Shown here piece by piece: positions 1 through 8,059 of a DNA stretch of 64,000 nucleotides. The stretch spans positions 1 to 64,000 of the forward strand of contig JADCGL010000001.1 of assembly GCA_020248985.1 (NCBI GenBank). Direction: 5' to 3'. This stretch comes from Telmatospirillum sp. Its GTDB lineage: Bacteria > Pseudomonadota > Alphaproteobacteria > CACIAM-22H2. A model generated the notes under the pieces. It had not been told where the DNA came from. It was given only the letters and a program-made list of their open reading frames with translations, and did not search any database. The translations under genes were made by a program, and so were the position numbers. Within the stretch, counting starts at the first letter, position 1. Every line of letters starts with the position of its first letter.

Positions 1-487
1 AGCGCACATTGTCGATCGCGCAGAGGCGCTTTACGGTCTCAGGCCGCATATCCACGTTTGCGGTGGCGGGGTTGTTGTAGATCATGATCGGCATGCCGAT
101 CGCTTCGCCGATGCTTTTGTAGTGCGCGAAAAGTTCGTCCTCGGTCGGCGTGGAATAGAAAGGCGGGATCACCATCACGCCGTCGGCTCCCAGCTTTTCG
201 GCGCGTTTGGCGAGCCGCACGGCCTCGCGCGTGTCTTCCGCCCCGGTGCCGATCAGCACAGGCACGCGCCCGCGCGCGGCCTTGATCGTGGTCTCGGCGA
301 CGGCGGCCGCTTCGTCGTCGCTGAGCGACAGGAATTCGCCGGTCGAGCCCAGCGGGATGAGGCCGTGGATGCCTTCGGCGATCTGCCAATCGACCAGATC
401 GGCCATGGCCTTGAGATCGACCTTCTGGCCGCTTTCGTCGAACGGCGTGATGAGGACGGTGTAGGTGCCGCGGAACTGTTTCGCCAT
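1..487 (-). CDS. DapA/N-acetylneuraminate lyase family aldolase or deaminase (3' part cut by window edge)
   Basis: Class I aldolase-type TIM barrel of the dihydrodipicolinate synthase family; the first 162 residues are visible and the C-terminus with the Schiff-base lysine lies outside the window. The reading frame opens at ATG 487 with MAKQFRGTYTVLITPFDESG, followed by the family GSTGEF motif and the YNNP motif that carries the catalytic tyrosine. It is divergent from the phosphotriesterase-related gene at 584. DapA-family members beside oxidase genes of the HcnABC/LhpBEF type often act on imino-acid or keto-acid intermediates (for example the deaminase of hydroxyproline catabolism). That link to the fused oxidase at 2499-5378 is inference; true DapA of lysine biosynthesis is less likely in this context. 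Confidence 0.85.
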   Translation of the reverse strand, partial: MAKQFRGTYTVLITPFDESGQKVDLKAMADLVDWQIAEGIHGLIPLGSTGEFLSLSDDEAAAVAETTIKAARGRVPVLIGTGAEDTREAVRLAKRAEKLGADGVMVIPPFYSTPTEDELFAHYKSIGEAIGMPIMIYNNPATANVDMRPETVKRLCAIDNVR

Positions 488-583
488 GCCCGGATCCGAT
501 TGTATGATGTTGCGAACGATATTGCGCGCGGGCGACGCGATTGCGCAAGGGTGCGTTTGGGGGCGGTGCGTTTGGGGGTGGAG

Positions 584-1603
584 ATGGCAAGCGTAACCAC
601 GGTTCTGGGGCCCAAATCGGCCGATGCGCTGGGCATTATCCTGCCGCACGAACATGTTCTGTGCGATTTGACGCCGCTTGATCTGCGCGATCCGGCGATC
701 GCGGATACGCCGATCACGCTCGCGAATGCCCACGCGGTCGCCTATCGCCCGAACGACCACAAGGGCAACCATCGCCTCACGCAGCACGAAATTGCGCAAG
801 CCGAGCTTGCCGCCTTTGCGAAGGCCGGCGGCGGCACGGTCTTCGAGCTGTCGACGATCGGCATCGCCCCCGATCCGGTGGGCTTGCGCGACCTTTCGGC
901 GGCGACGGGTGTGGCCATTGTCGCAGGCGCGGGGTTCTACACGGCCCCGTTCGTGGCGCCCGAATTCCGCGCCCACGACGTGGGCTATCTCGCCGATTTC
1001 ATCGAGAGCCAGATCCGCGTGGGCTGTGCCGGCAGCGACGTCAAAGCGGGCCTCATCGGCGAAGTGGGCTGCAGTTGGCCGCTTGTGGATTTCGAGCGCC
1101 GGTCGCTGGCGGCAAGCGCCATCGCGCATCGGCGCACGGGCGTTTCGATCAATGTGCATCCCGGCCGCCATCCGCAAGCGCCGCACCAGATCCTCGATAT
1201 TCTCGCGGCCAACGGGGCCGATCCGGGCTGCATTGCGATCAGCCATATCGACCGCACCTATTTCGACTATCCGTCGATGGCGGCCCTCGCCAAGCGCGGC
1301 TGCTGGCTCGAATTCGATTTTTTCGGCATCGAAACCTCGAATTATTGGATGGGGGTCGCCGATTTGCCGACCGATTGGATGCGGCTGCGCTATATCCGTC
1401 AGGCGATAAGCGACGGCTGGGGCGACCGGCTGCTGCTCTCGCACGACATTTGCACGCGTTCGCGCTGGGCGGCCTATGGCGGGCACGGCTACGCGCATCT
1501 GCCGGCCAACGTGCCGGGCCTGATGCGCGACCGCGGCTTCACGCAGGCCGAGATCGCGATGCTGATGTGCGAAAATCCGCGCCGCTTCGTCTGCGGCGTC
1601 TGA
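584..1603 (+). CDS. Phosphotriesterase-related metal-dependent hydrolase
   Basis: 339-residue amidohydrolase-superfamily protein of the phosphotriesterase (PTE) family, which hydrolyses lactones, esters or phosphoesters with a binuclear metal site. Visible ligands: HEH at residues 22-24, a glutamate in the IGEVG motif in the position of the bridging carboxylate (Glu, as in E. coli PHP, rather than carbamylated Lys), His in NVHPGRH, His in ISHIDRT and the terminal Asp in LSHDIC. Start ATG 584 was chosen because similarity begins at once (MASVTTVLG); the frame is open much further upstream but that part overlaps the divergent gene. It lies 17 bp before the aminotransferase, so they are probably co-transcribed. 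The substrate is unknown; a lactone formed during amino-acid or opine catabolism is a reasonable guess. Confidence 0.88.
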   Translation: MASVTTVLGPKSADALGIILPHEHVLCDLTPLDLRDPAIADTPITLANAHAVAYRPNDHKGNHRLTQHEIAQAELAAFAKAGGGTVFELSTIGIAPDPVGLRDLSAATGVAIVAGAGFYTAPFVAPEFRAHDVGYLADFIESQIRVGCAGSDVKAGLIGEVGCSWPLVDFERRSLAASAIAHRRTGVSINVHPGRHPQAPHQILDILAANGADPGCIAISHIDRTYFDYPSMAALAKRGCWLEFDFFGIETSNYWMGVADLPTDWMRLRYIRQAISDGWGDRLLLSHDICTRSRWAAYGGHGYAHLPANVPGLMRDRGFTQAEIAMLMCENPRRFVCGV

Positions 1604-1620
1604 AGGCGGGGACAGGATCT

Positions 1621-2502
1621 ATGGCAAGCGAACCGATTCTCTATTGCGACGGCGCCTATGTGCCAGAAAGCCAGGCGCGGCTGTCGGCCTTCGATTTGGG
1701 CGTGCAGTTCGGCGACGGCGTATACGAGGTCGTGTCGGCCTGGAAGGGACTCGTCTTCCGTCTCGATCTGCATGTGGCACGCCTTGTCGACACGCTGCAT
1801 GCCGCGCGCATCGACACCGGCATCGATGCGGCCGGCTGGTCGCACATCGTATGCGAAACCGCGCGCCGCAACGGGCTTGTCGATGCGGCCGTCAAAATCA
1901 TCGTCACGCGCGGGATGCTCGCCCCCGGCAATGCCGATCCGCGCGCGGCCAAGCCCTCGGTGCGCGCGTTTGCCACGCCTTACGCGCATCTAGGCACGGC
2001 CGAACAACGCGCCTCGGGCATTCGCCTGCAGATCGGCCACCAGCGCGGCATGGCGCCCGATACGCTCGATCCGCGCTACAAGCACACGGCTCGCCTGCAG
2101 TACCAGCTTGCCAAGATCGAAGCGCTCGACTCGGGCTACGACGACGTGGTGTGGCTGTCGGCGCAGGGTTTTGTCGAGGAGGCGCCGCGCTCGAACCTGT
2201 TTCTGGTCAAAGACGGCGTGCTGCGCAGCCCCGCTTTGGGCGTGCTGCACGGCATCACGCGGCGCACCTTCTTCGAGCTTGCCGCCGAGCTTGGCATGCC
2301 GGTCGCCGAAGCGGCCGTGACGGCCTTCGATCTGTTCGTGGCCGACGAGGTTTTCACCTGCTCGACCTCGGGTGCGGCTTTGGGCGTGCGCGAAGTTGCG
2401 GGCCGCGCCATTCGCGGCGGCGCGCCGGGCCCGGTCACGCGCGCGCTCAACGAACTCTATTGGCGCAAGCGCGAGGCCGGTTGGCACGGGACGAAGCTTT
2501 GA
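1621..2502 (+). CDS. Class IV PLP aminotransferase (D-alanine/branched-chain type)
   Basis: 293-residue fold-type IV aminotransferase. It starts with the typical YCDGAYVPESQARLSAFD strand pair and FGDGVYEV motif. The PLP lysine should be in RYKHTARLQYQ (residues ~153-163), and the glutamate that contacts the pyridine nitrogen is in the GFVEEAPRSNLFLV segment. Length fits D-amino-acid and branched-chain aminotransferases; which one cannot be decided from sequence by eye. The stop codon TGA overlaps the proposed TTG start of the fused oxidase (TTGA, 2499-2502), so translation is probably coupled and the two enzymes likely handle the same amino compound or its D/L forms. Confidence 0.88.
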   Translation: MASEPILYCDGAYVPESQARLSAFDLGVQFGDGVYEVVSAWKGLVFRLDLHVARLVDTLHAARIDTGIDAAGWSHIVCETARRNGLVDAAVKIIVTRGMLAPGNADPRAAKPSVRAFATPYAHLGTAEQRASGIRLQIGHQRGMAPDTLDPRYKHTARLQYQLAKIEALDSGYDDVVWLSAQGFVEEAPRSNLFLVKDGVLRSPALGVLHGITRRTFFELAAELGMPVAEAAVTAFDLFVADEVFTCSTSGAALGVREVAGRAIRGGAPGPVTRALNELYWRKREAGWHGTKL

Positions 2503-5378
2503 CGCAGCGCCTCTCCGCCGCCCGAATCGGCGCAGCCATCGCGTTCCGCTTCGACGGCCAAACCGTGCCGGCGATCGCGGGCGAAACGTTGGCGGCGTCG
2601 CTGACAGCCGCCGGCTTGCGCACGCTGCGCCGTGCGCGCTCGGGTGCCCCGCGCGGGCTCTGGTGCGGCATGGGGGCGTGTTTCGAATGCGTTGTCGCGG
2701 TCGACGGCAAGCCCGAACAGCGCGCCTGCCTCGTCAAAGCCGAAGACGGCATGGATGTGCGCTCGGCCGCGTCGGCCGATCCGACGGCGCTGGTGCCGCC
2801 GCCAGCCGCACAGCCCGAGCGTCGCGCCGTGGACGTGCTCGTCGTCGGTGCCGGTGCAGCCGGCCTCAATGCAGCGCTCGTCGCAGCGCAGGCCGGCTTG
2901 AAGGTCGTGGCGCTCGACGAACGGCCGCAGCCGGGCGGCCAGTATTTCAAACCGCTCGCACCTGCCTACGCGGCTGCATCGCCGGACAAACAATTCCGCA
3001 GCGGCGCAGCTTTGGTTGCCGCCGCGCGCGACGCGGGCGTCGAGATTCTCAGCGACGCGCATGTGTGGAGCGCTTTTGCGCGCGACGAAATCGGCGCGCT
3101 CGTCGAAGGGCGCGCGGTGCTGTTTGCGGCCCAGCATCTTGTGCTTGCCGCCGGCGCCTACGAGCGTCCCGTGCCCATGCCGGGCTGGACCTTGCCCGGC
3201 GTGATGACGACGGGGGCCACGCAGACTTTGGCGCGCAGCTATCGCGTGGCGGCGGGGACGGCCACGATCGTGGCCGGCAACGGGCCGCTCAATCTGCAGA
3301 CGGCGGTCGAGCTGGTGCGTGGCGGTGCAAAGGTAGTGGCTGTCGTCGAGACTGCTCCGCGTCCCGGCTTTTCCGATCTTCGCGATGCAATGCGCTTGGC
3401 GCTCGTCGCCCCCGATCTCGCGTTCGACGGGATCGCGATGCTGCGCACGCTCGCTGCCGCCAATGTGCCGATCCTGTGGGATCGACATGTCGCGGCGGCC
3501 GAAGCGGGTGCGGACGGCGCATTCGCCGCAGCGATTCTCGACGACGGCACGCGCCTCGAAGGCGACGCGTTGGCGCTCGGCTACGGCTTCGTACCGTCGA
3601 GCGAATTGGCGCGCCAATTGGGTGTTGCGCATCGCTTCGTCGATAAACATGTCGGCTATCTTGCCGCCGATGCGGCCGACGATGGCAGCTGCAACGTGCC
3701 GGGCGTTTATGTCGTGGGCGACGGGGCCGACATCGGCGGTGCGCGCATCGCCGCCGCGCGCGGCCAATTGGCGGGCGCTGCCATCGTGGGAAGCACGCCG
3801 CCGGCCGAGACGGTGCGCGCGCTTGCGGCTGCGCGCCGTTTCCAAGACGCGCTCTGGCGCTTGTACCCGCAGCCCGCCTTCGATGCGCAAACGCTTGCCG
3901 ACACGACGATCGTGTGCCGCTGCGAGGAAGTGACCGCGGGCCGCGTTCGCGCGTGTTTGGACGAGGGTGCTTCGTCGCTGGGGGCGATCAAGCGCATGAC
4001 GCGGGCGGGCATGGGCCGCTGCCAGGGCCGCAACTGTGCGGCCACGCTTGCGCGCCTCGTGCAGGCGCGCGCGGGCGTCGTTCCTGGCATGTACGATTTT
4101 TTCGCCCCCCGCGTGCCGGCGAAGCCTGTACCCGTCGCCGCCCTCGCCTTCGAGCAAGGCGAATGGGGCGGGCACAAAGAAGTCGAAGCGCCATTGCCGA
4201 TCCCGGCGCGCACGCGCCTTGCGCATGCGGGCCCGAGCTTCGACCGCACGACAGATGCGCTTGTGATCGGCGGCGGCATTCTGGGGGCGTCGTGCGCGCT
4301 CGCCCTTGCCGAGCACGGGATCGAAACTTTGGTCGCCGAGCGCGACGCGCCGAATCTGCAGGCCTCGGGCGCGAATGCCGGCAGCCTGCATGTGCAGTTG
4401 CTGTCGTTCGATTTCGGAAGCAAAGCGCAGGCCGGCGGCGGACCTGCGGCACAGACTTTGGTGCTGGGCCCGGCCGCCATCGAACTCTGGCGCAAGATCG
4501 AGCGCGAGTCGGGTCTCGATCTTGAGATCCGCACGACGGGCGGCCTCATGGTCGCCGAAACGAAGCGCGACATGGAGTTCCTTGCGGCAAAAACCGCGCT
4601 GGAGAAATCCTACGGCGTCGACTGTTCGGTGATCGGCGCCAACGAACTGCGCAGTCTTGCACCGGCTTTGTCCGACAAACTCATCGGGGCGGCCTATTGC
4701 CCGTCCGAAGGCAAGATCAATCCGGCGACCGCGACCTACGCGGTCGTGCAGCTTGCCCAGCAGCGTGGTGCCCGTTTCGAGACCGGTACCGAGATCCGCG
4801 CCATCGAACGCGACGGCACCGGTTTCCGCGTGACCGCCTCGAACGGCGCGATCCGGTGCAAGCGCATCGTCAATGCGGCCGGCCCGTGGAGTGCCGCGAT
4901 CGGGCGCATGCTCGGCGTGGGCGTACCCGTGAAGGGGGCGCCCTTGCAGATCGTCGTCACCAATCCGGGGCCGAAGATCGTCTCGCAGCTTGTGGCGCAT
5001 GCCGACCGCCATCTCACGCTGAAGCAGGCCGACACCGGCGGCTTCATCGTCGGCGGCGGCTGGACGGCGGCCTCCGATCCGGCCACCGGCCTGCCGCGCG
5101 TGCTGCGCGCCTCGATGGAAGGAAATCTGTGGGTGGCGCGCCGCGTCGTGCCTGCGCTGGACGGCTACAATGTGCTGCGCGGGTGGGCGGCGATGAACGT
5201 CAATCTCGACGGCGCACCGTTGGTCGGCGAAGTGCCGGGCGTGCCGGGTTTCTTCAATGCGGTCACGTCGAACGGCTACACGCTGGGGCCAATCGTGGGC
5301 AAAATTGCCGCCGATCTGGTCGCGGGCCGCAAAGCCGACTTCGACGTGACGTCGTTTTCGATCGAACGTTTCGGCTAG
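2499..5378 (+). CDS. Three-in-one amino/imino-acid oxidase: [2Fe-2S] domain + FAD oxidoreductase with BFD-type cluster + DAO-family oxidase
   Basis: 959-residue single polypeptide joining three modules normally encoded as separate subunits (HcnA/B/C, octopine/nopaline oxidase, LhpBEF D-hydroxyproline dehydrogenase). Residues ~15-95 are a ferredoxin-like [2Fe-2S] domain with Cys 56, 61, 64 and 77 (GLWCGMGACFECVV...RACL). Residues ~110-560 are an FAD/NAD(P)-disulfide-oxidoreductase-type subunit with VVGAGAAGLNAAL at ~115 and a second dinucleotide fold around IVAGNGPLNLQTA, ending in a BFD-like cluster (CRCEEV near 471, CQGRNC near 507). Residues ~585-959 are a DAO/glycine-oxidase domain (VIGGGILGASCALALAE). 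No stop or frameshift interrupts the modules. Start TTG 2499 overlaps the aminotransferase stop. The role is inferred as oxidation of a secondary amine or D-/imino-acid, with electrons passed to the respiratory chain; the substrate is unknown. Confidence 0.88.
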   Translation: MTQRLSAARIGAAIAFRFDGQTVPAIAGETLAASLTAAGLRTLRRARSGAPRGLWCGMGACFECVVAVDGKPEQRACLVKAEDGMDVRSAASADPTALVPPPAAQPERRAVDVLVVGAGAAGLNAALVAAQAGLKVVALDERPQPGGQYFKPLAPAYAAASPDKQFRSGAALVAAARDAGVEILSDAHVWSAFARDEIGALVEGRAVLFAAQHLVLAAGAYERPVPMPGWTLPGVMTTGATQTLARSYRVAAGTATIVAGNGPLNLQTAVELVRGGAKVVAVVETAPRPGFSDLRDAMRLALVAPDLAFDGIAMLRTLAAANVPILWDRHVAAAEAGADGAFAAAILDDGTRLEGDALALGYGFVPSSELARQLGVAHRFVDKHVGYLAADAADDGSCNVPGVYVVGDGADIGGARIAAARGQLAGAAIVGSTPPAETVRALAAARRFQDALWRLYPQPAFDAQTLADTTIVCRCEEVTAGRVRACLDEGASSLGAIKRMTRAGMGRCQGRNCAATLARLVQARAGVVPGMYDFFAPRVPAKPVPVAALAFEQGEWGGHKEVEAPLPIPARTRLAHAGPSFDRTTDALVIGGGILGASCALALAEHGIETLVAERDAPNLQASGANAGSLHVQLLSFDFGSKAQAGGGPAAQTLVLGPAAIELWRKIERESGLDLEIRTTGGLMVAETKRDMEFLAAKTALEKSYGVDCSVIGANELRSLAPALSDKLIGAAYCPSEGKINPATATYAVVQLAQQRGARFETGTEIRAIERDGTGFRVTASNGAIRCKRIVNAAGPWSAAIGRMLGVGVPVKGAPLQIVVTNPGPKIVSQLVAHADRHLTLKQADTGGFIVGGGWTAASDPATGLPRVLRASMEGNLWVARRVVPALDGYNVLRGWAAMNVNLDGAPLVGEVPGVPGFFNAVTSNGYTLGPIVGKIAADLVAGRKADFDVTSFSIERFG

Positions 5379-6172
5379 ACGGCCACGCGCGCCACGCGGC
5401 GGCGCAGCACGCGCATGAGGCTGTAGGTCGTGTAGTCGGCCGGATCGCCGCCCGGTGCGACCGTGCGCCCGCCGATCTGCAAGGTCGCCGTACCCGGATC
5501 GGCCACGATCTCGAGCGTATGAGTCGTCGCCGTCGCGGCCGGGTCGGCCACAAGCTCGATGCGCGTGCGGTCGAGCCCGAGCCCTGCGAGTGCGATGCCG
5601 ACCGAAACGTTGAGATTGTTCGGAAACTTGGCTGCGATCTCGCGCACGCTGCCGGCGAGAAACACGCTGCGCGCGGCAATCGCGTCGAGATCGACCAAAG
5701 TCGCGGCCGGCGACACGCGCCACGCCGCAATCGATTTCGACTGGCGATAGACCACACTTGCCAAGCCCGCCTCGCGCGCCGCCGCCAGCAGATCGAGCGT
5801 GCCGATCGCTCCCGGCGGAATCTCAAGCCGCCCGGGGCCGCGTGCGGCGGCTTGCGTCAGTGCTGCCTCGACCGCCGGCTCGCACAAAGCCGTCAGCGAA
5901 AGCGGCACGAGATCGATGCCTGCGGCAAGCAGCTTGGGACCCAGTGTCGCCAGCGTTTCGCGCGAAGCACACTCGACGACGATGTCGGGTCGGCGCGCGA
6001 CGAACGCATCCCAATCGGCGCAGACGAGGTCGCGCGGTGCGCTGCCAGCGTCGCGCCGTGCCAGGACTGCGGCAACCCGCAAGCCGTCGCCCGCACCTGC
6101 CAGCAAGCGCACAAGCCGTGTGCCGATGCGGCCCAATCCAAGAATGCCGACCGTGACCGCGGGAGCGCTCAT
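5375..6172 (-). CDS. L-aspartate dehydrogenase-like NAD(P)-dependent amino-acid dehydrogenase
   Basis: 265-residue protein with an N-terminal Rossmann fold (VGILGLGRIGTRLVRLL) and the C-terminal domain typical of NadX-type aspartate dehydrogenases: IPPGAIGTLDLLAAA, the FPNNLNVSVGIALAGLG segment and IELVADP. The family catalyses reversible oxidative deamination of aspartate to iminoaspartate/oxaloacetate, either for NAD synthesis or catabolism. Its stop overlaps by 4 bp the end of the convergent fused oxidase, and its start overlaps by 4 bp the stop of the upstream histidine kinase, so kinase and dehydrogenase form one minus-strand unit. Substrate could be another amino acid, since catalytic-domain paralogues differ; no nadA/nadC is present nearby to support NAD biosynthesis. 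Confidence 0.8.
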   Translation of the reverse strand: MSAPAVTVGILGLGRIGTRLVRLLAGAGDGLRVAAVLARRDAGSAPRDLVCADWDAFVARRPDIVVECASRETLATLGPKLLAAGIDLVPLSLTALCEPAVEAALTQAAARGPGRLEIPPGAIGTLDLLAAAREAGLASVVYRQSKSIAAWRVSPAATLVDLDAIAARSVFLAGSVREIAAKFPNNLNVSVGIALAGLGLDRTRIELVADPAATATTHTLEIVADPGTATLQIGGRTVAPGGDPADYTTYSLMRVLRRRVARVAV

Positions 6173-7908
6173 GCGGCGGCCGGCAGGCGCAGCCGAATTT
6201 CCGCCCCGTGGTCGGCGGCGTTGGCGATTTCGACTGCACCGCCCATCAATTCGGCGAGGCGCCGCGCGATCGACAGACCGAGACCCGAGCCGCTTATGGC
6301 CTGCGTCCGCGCCTGCTGCGTGCGGAAAAAGACTTGGCCCACGCGCGCGAGTTCGTCGTTTGCGAAGCCGCGGCCTTCGTCGACGACCGCAATGTCGTAG
6401 AAGCGCTCTTTAACCGTTGGCTGCCCGGAAATCCGCACATGCGAGCCGGGCGGGGAGAATTTGATCGCGTTGGACATGACATTGACCAGAATCTGGCGCA
6501 CCGCGCGCGCGTCGCCGGCGATGCTACCCGCTTCAAGCTCGACGGCAAAGTCGATCCGGCGCGCCTCGGCGAGCGGGCGCATGATCTTGAGCGCGTCGCC
6601 GACGCTGACCGCAACGTCGATGGCGGCCACCTCGAGCGGCCGATGGCCCGAATCGATCGCCGAGAAATCGATGATGTCGTCGATGAGGGCCAGCAGATGC
6701 GTGCCCGACATTTCGATGTCGCGCGCATATTCCCCGTAGCGCGCATTGCCGATCGGGCCCAGCACTTGGCCCGAGATCATCTGCGAGAAGCCGATCACCG
6801 CGTTGAGCGGCGTTCGCAGCTCGTGGTTCATGTTGGCGATGAAGGCCCCGCGCGCGTCGGCGGCGCTGCGCGCATGGGCTTCGGCCTGCCGCAGGTCGGC
6901 GTTCGATTTGCGCAAGGCAAGCGTGGCGTCGAGCGAGCGCCACGCGAACACGAAGGCTGCCGCAAGGGCCGCCGCCGAAACCGCGATCAGCGGCCAGTAG
7001 CGCAGCAGGGCCGCCCAGGTAAGGCCGCGCTCTTCGATCGCGTAGGCCAGAACCAGCGGCAGGGGCGCAAGTCCGCGGAATACGATCGTGCGCGCTCTGC
7101 CGTCGGCATGTTCGGCGGCGGCGAAGCTGCCCGCGCGTGCGTTCGGGTCGTGCGCCCAGAGCGGCGCATTGGGAATCATGCGACCGCGAACGGCGGCATC
7201 GTCCGGTGCGCGCACGAGCATCGTGCCGTCGGTGCGCCACAGCGCGAAGAAGTCGGCGGGGTCGGCCAGCAGTGCGCGATAGAGATTGTTGAAAATCTCC
7301 AGCGGCACGGCGACGGCGACAACACCCGCCGTCCGGCCATCGGGCCCCAGGATCGGGCGCGAGACGTTGATCATCCAGCTGTTGGAATGCCGCCCTAGGA
7401 CCGGCGCGCCAACCACCAAATCGCTGCGCGTATCGGCAAGTTTCGCGCGTTCGGGCGAGGCACGCCCCGCATCGGTCTGTGCGGCGAAATAGTCGCGGTC
7501 GGCGACGTTCACGGTCGGCGCCAGCAATTTGCTGGTGCCGCCGGGGCCGTAAAGATAGAGGCGCATGACCTGGGTGAGGCTGCCCACCGCACCGCGCTCG
7601 ATTTCGGCCAGTTCAGCGGCGTCGAGCGTGTCGGGGTTGCGGCCCCGCAGGGCCGTCAGTGCGTTCTGCAGGATCGTGTCGGAAAGCGCCAGCGTCTGGT
7701 CGGCGTGGCTTGCGGCGGCGCGCAACGTGCGCTCGACCTCGGCGATGCGAAAAGCAGTTTCTTCATTGCGGATCCAATTTGCGGCGAACAGCATCGCCAG
7801 GGCAAAAACGGCGACGATCGCAAAAGGCCAGGCGGCGGAACGCATTCTGTATCGCTCGTGTCCAACAGCATATCCGTCCGCGGGGCTGCGGACGTCGATT
7901 GGTCGCAT
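6169..7908 (-). CDS. Membrane sensor histidine kinase with periplasmic dCache-like domain
   Basis: Up to 579 residues. One membrane helix near the N-terminus (PFAIVAVFALAMLFAANWI, ~residues 29-47), a ~250-residue extracytoplasmic region with dCache-like motifs (DRDYF, VSRPI, GVVAVAVPLEIF), a second helix (~303-322), then HisKA with the phospho-accepting His near residue 360 in NMNHELRTPLNAVIGF, N-box NVMSNAIKFSP, G1 VVDEGRG and G2 GSGLGLSIARRL. Periplasmic dCache domains commonly bind amino acids and other small metabolites. No response regulator gene is adjacent. The start is uncertain: ATG 7908 is used, but an in-frame ATG about 20 codons later, just before the first helix, is equally plausible and neither has a clear Shine-Dalgarno site. 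Translationally coupled to the aspartate-dehydrogenase-like gene. Confidence 0.9.
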   Translation of the reverse strand: MRPIDVRSPADGYAVGHERYRMRSAAWPFAIVAVFALAMLFAANWIRNEETAFRIAEVERTLRAAASHADQTLALSDTILQNALTALRGRNPDTLDAAELAEIERGAVGSLTQVMRLYLYGPGGTSKLLAPTVNVADRDYFAAQTDAGRASPERAKLADTRSDLVVGAPVLGRHSNSWMINVSRPILGPDGRTAGVVAVAVPLEIFNNLYRALLADPADFFALWRTDGTMLVRAPDDAAVRGRMIPNAPLWAHDPNARAGSFAAAEHADGRARTIVFRGLAPLPLVLAYAIEERGLTWAALLRYWPLIAVSAAALAAAFVFAWRSLDATLALRKSNADLRQAEAHARSAADARGAFIANMNHELRTPLNAVIGFSQMISGQVLGPIGNARYGEYARDIEMSGTHLLALIDDIIDFSAIDSGHRPLEVAAIDVAVSVGDALKIMRPLAEARRIDFAVELEAGSIAGDARAVRQILVNVMSNAIKFSPPGSHVRISGQPTVKERFYDIAVVDEGRGFANDELARVGQVFFRTQQARTQAISGSGLGLSIARRLAELMGGAVEIANAADHGAEIRLRLPAAA

Positions 7909-8059
7909 ATTGCAGACAAAGCTGCACGCAAATCGTTAACGTCCCGTAAAGGCGGGTGCGGCGATTTCCTTTGGCGCTGGACCGGCTGCGGCGGTTCGGC
8001 TAAACGAAAAGCCTTCGCGCCTGCGGCATGGCCGTACCGATCTTTGTGGTGTCTTTCGC

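Noticed and set aside
39-590. 183-codon minus-strand ORF and similar Arg-rich frames throughout
   Set aside because: They are out-of-frame shadows of real genes; their Arg/Ala/Pro-rich translations are typical of GC-rich antisense or shifted frames.
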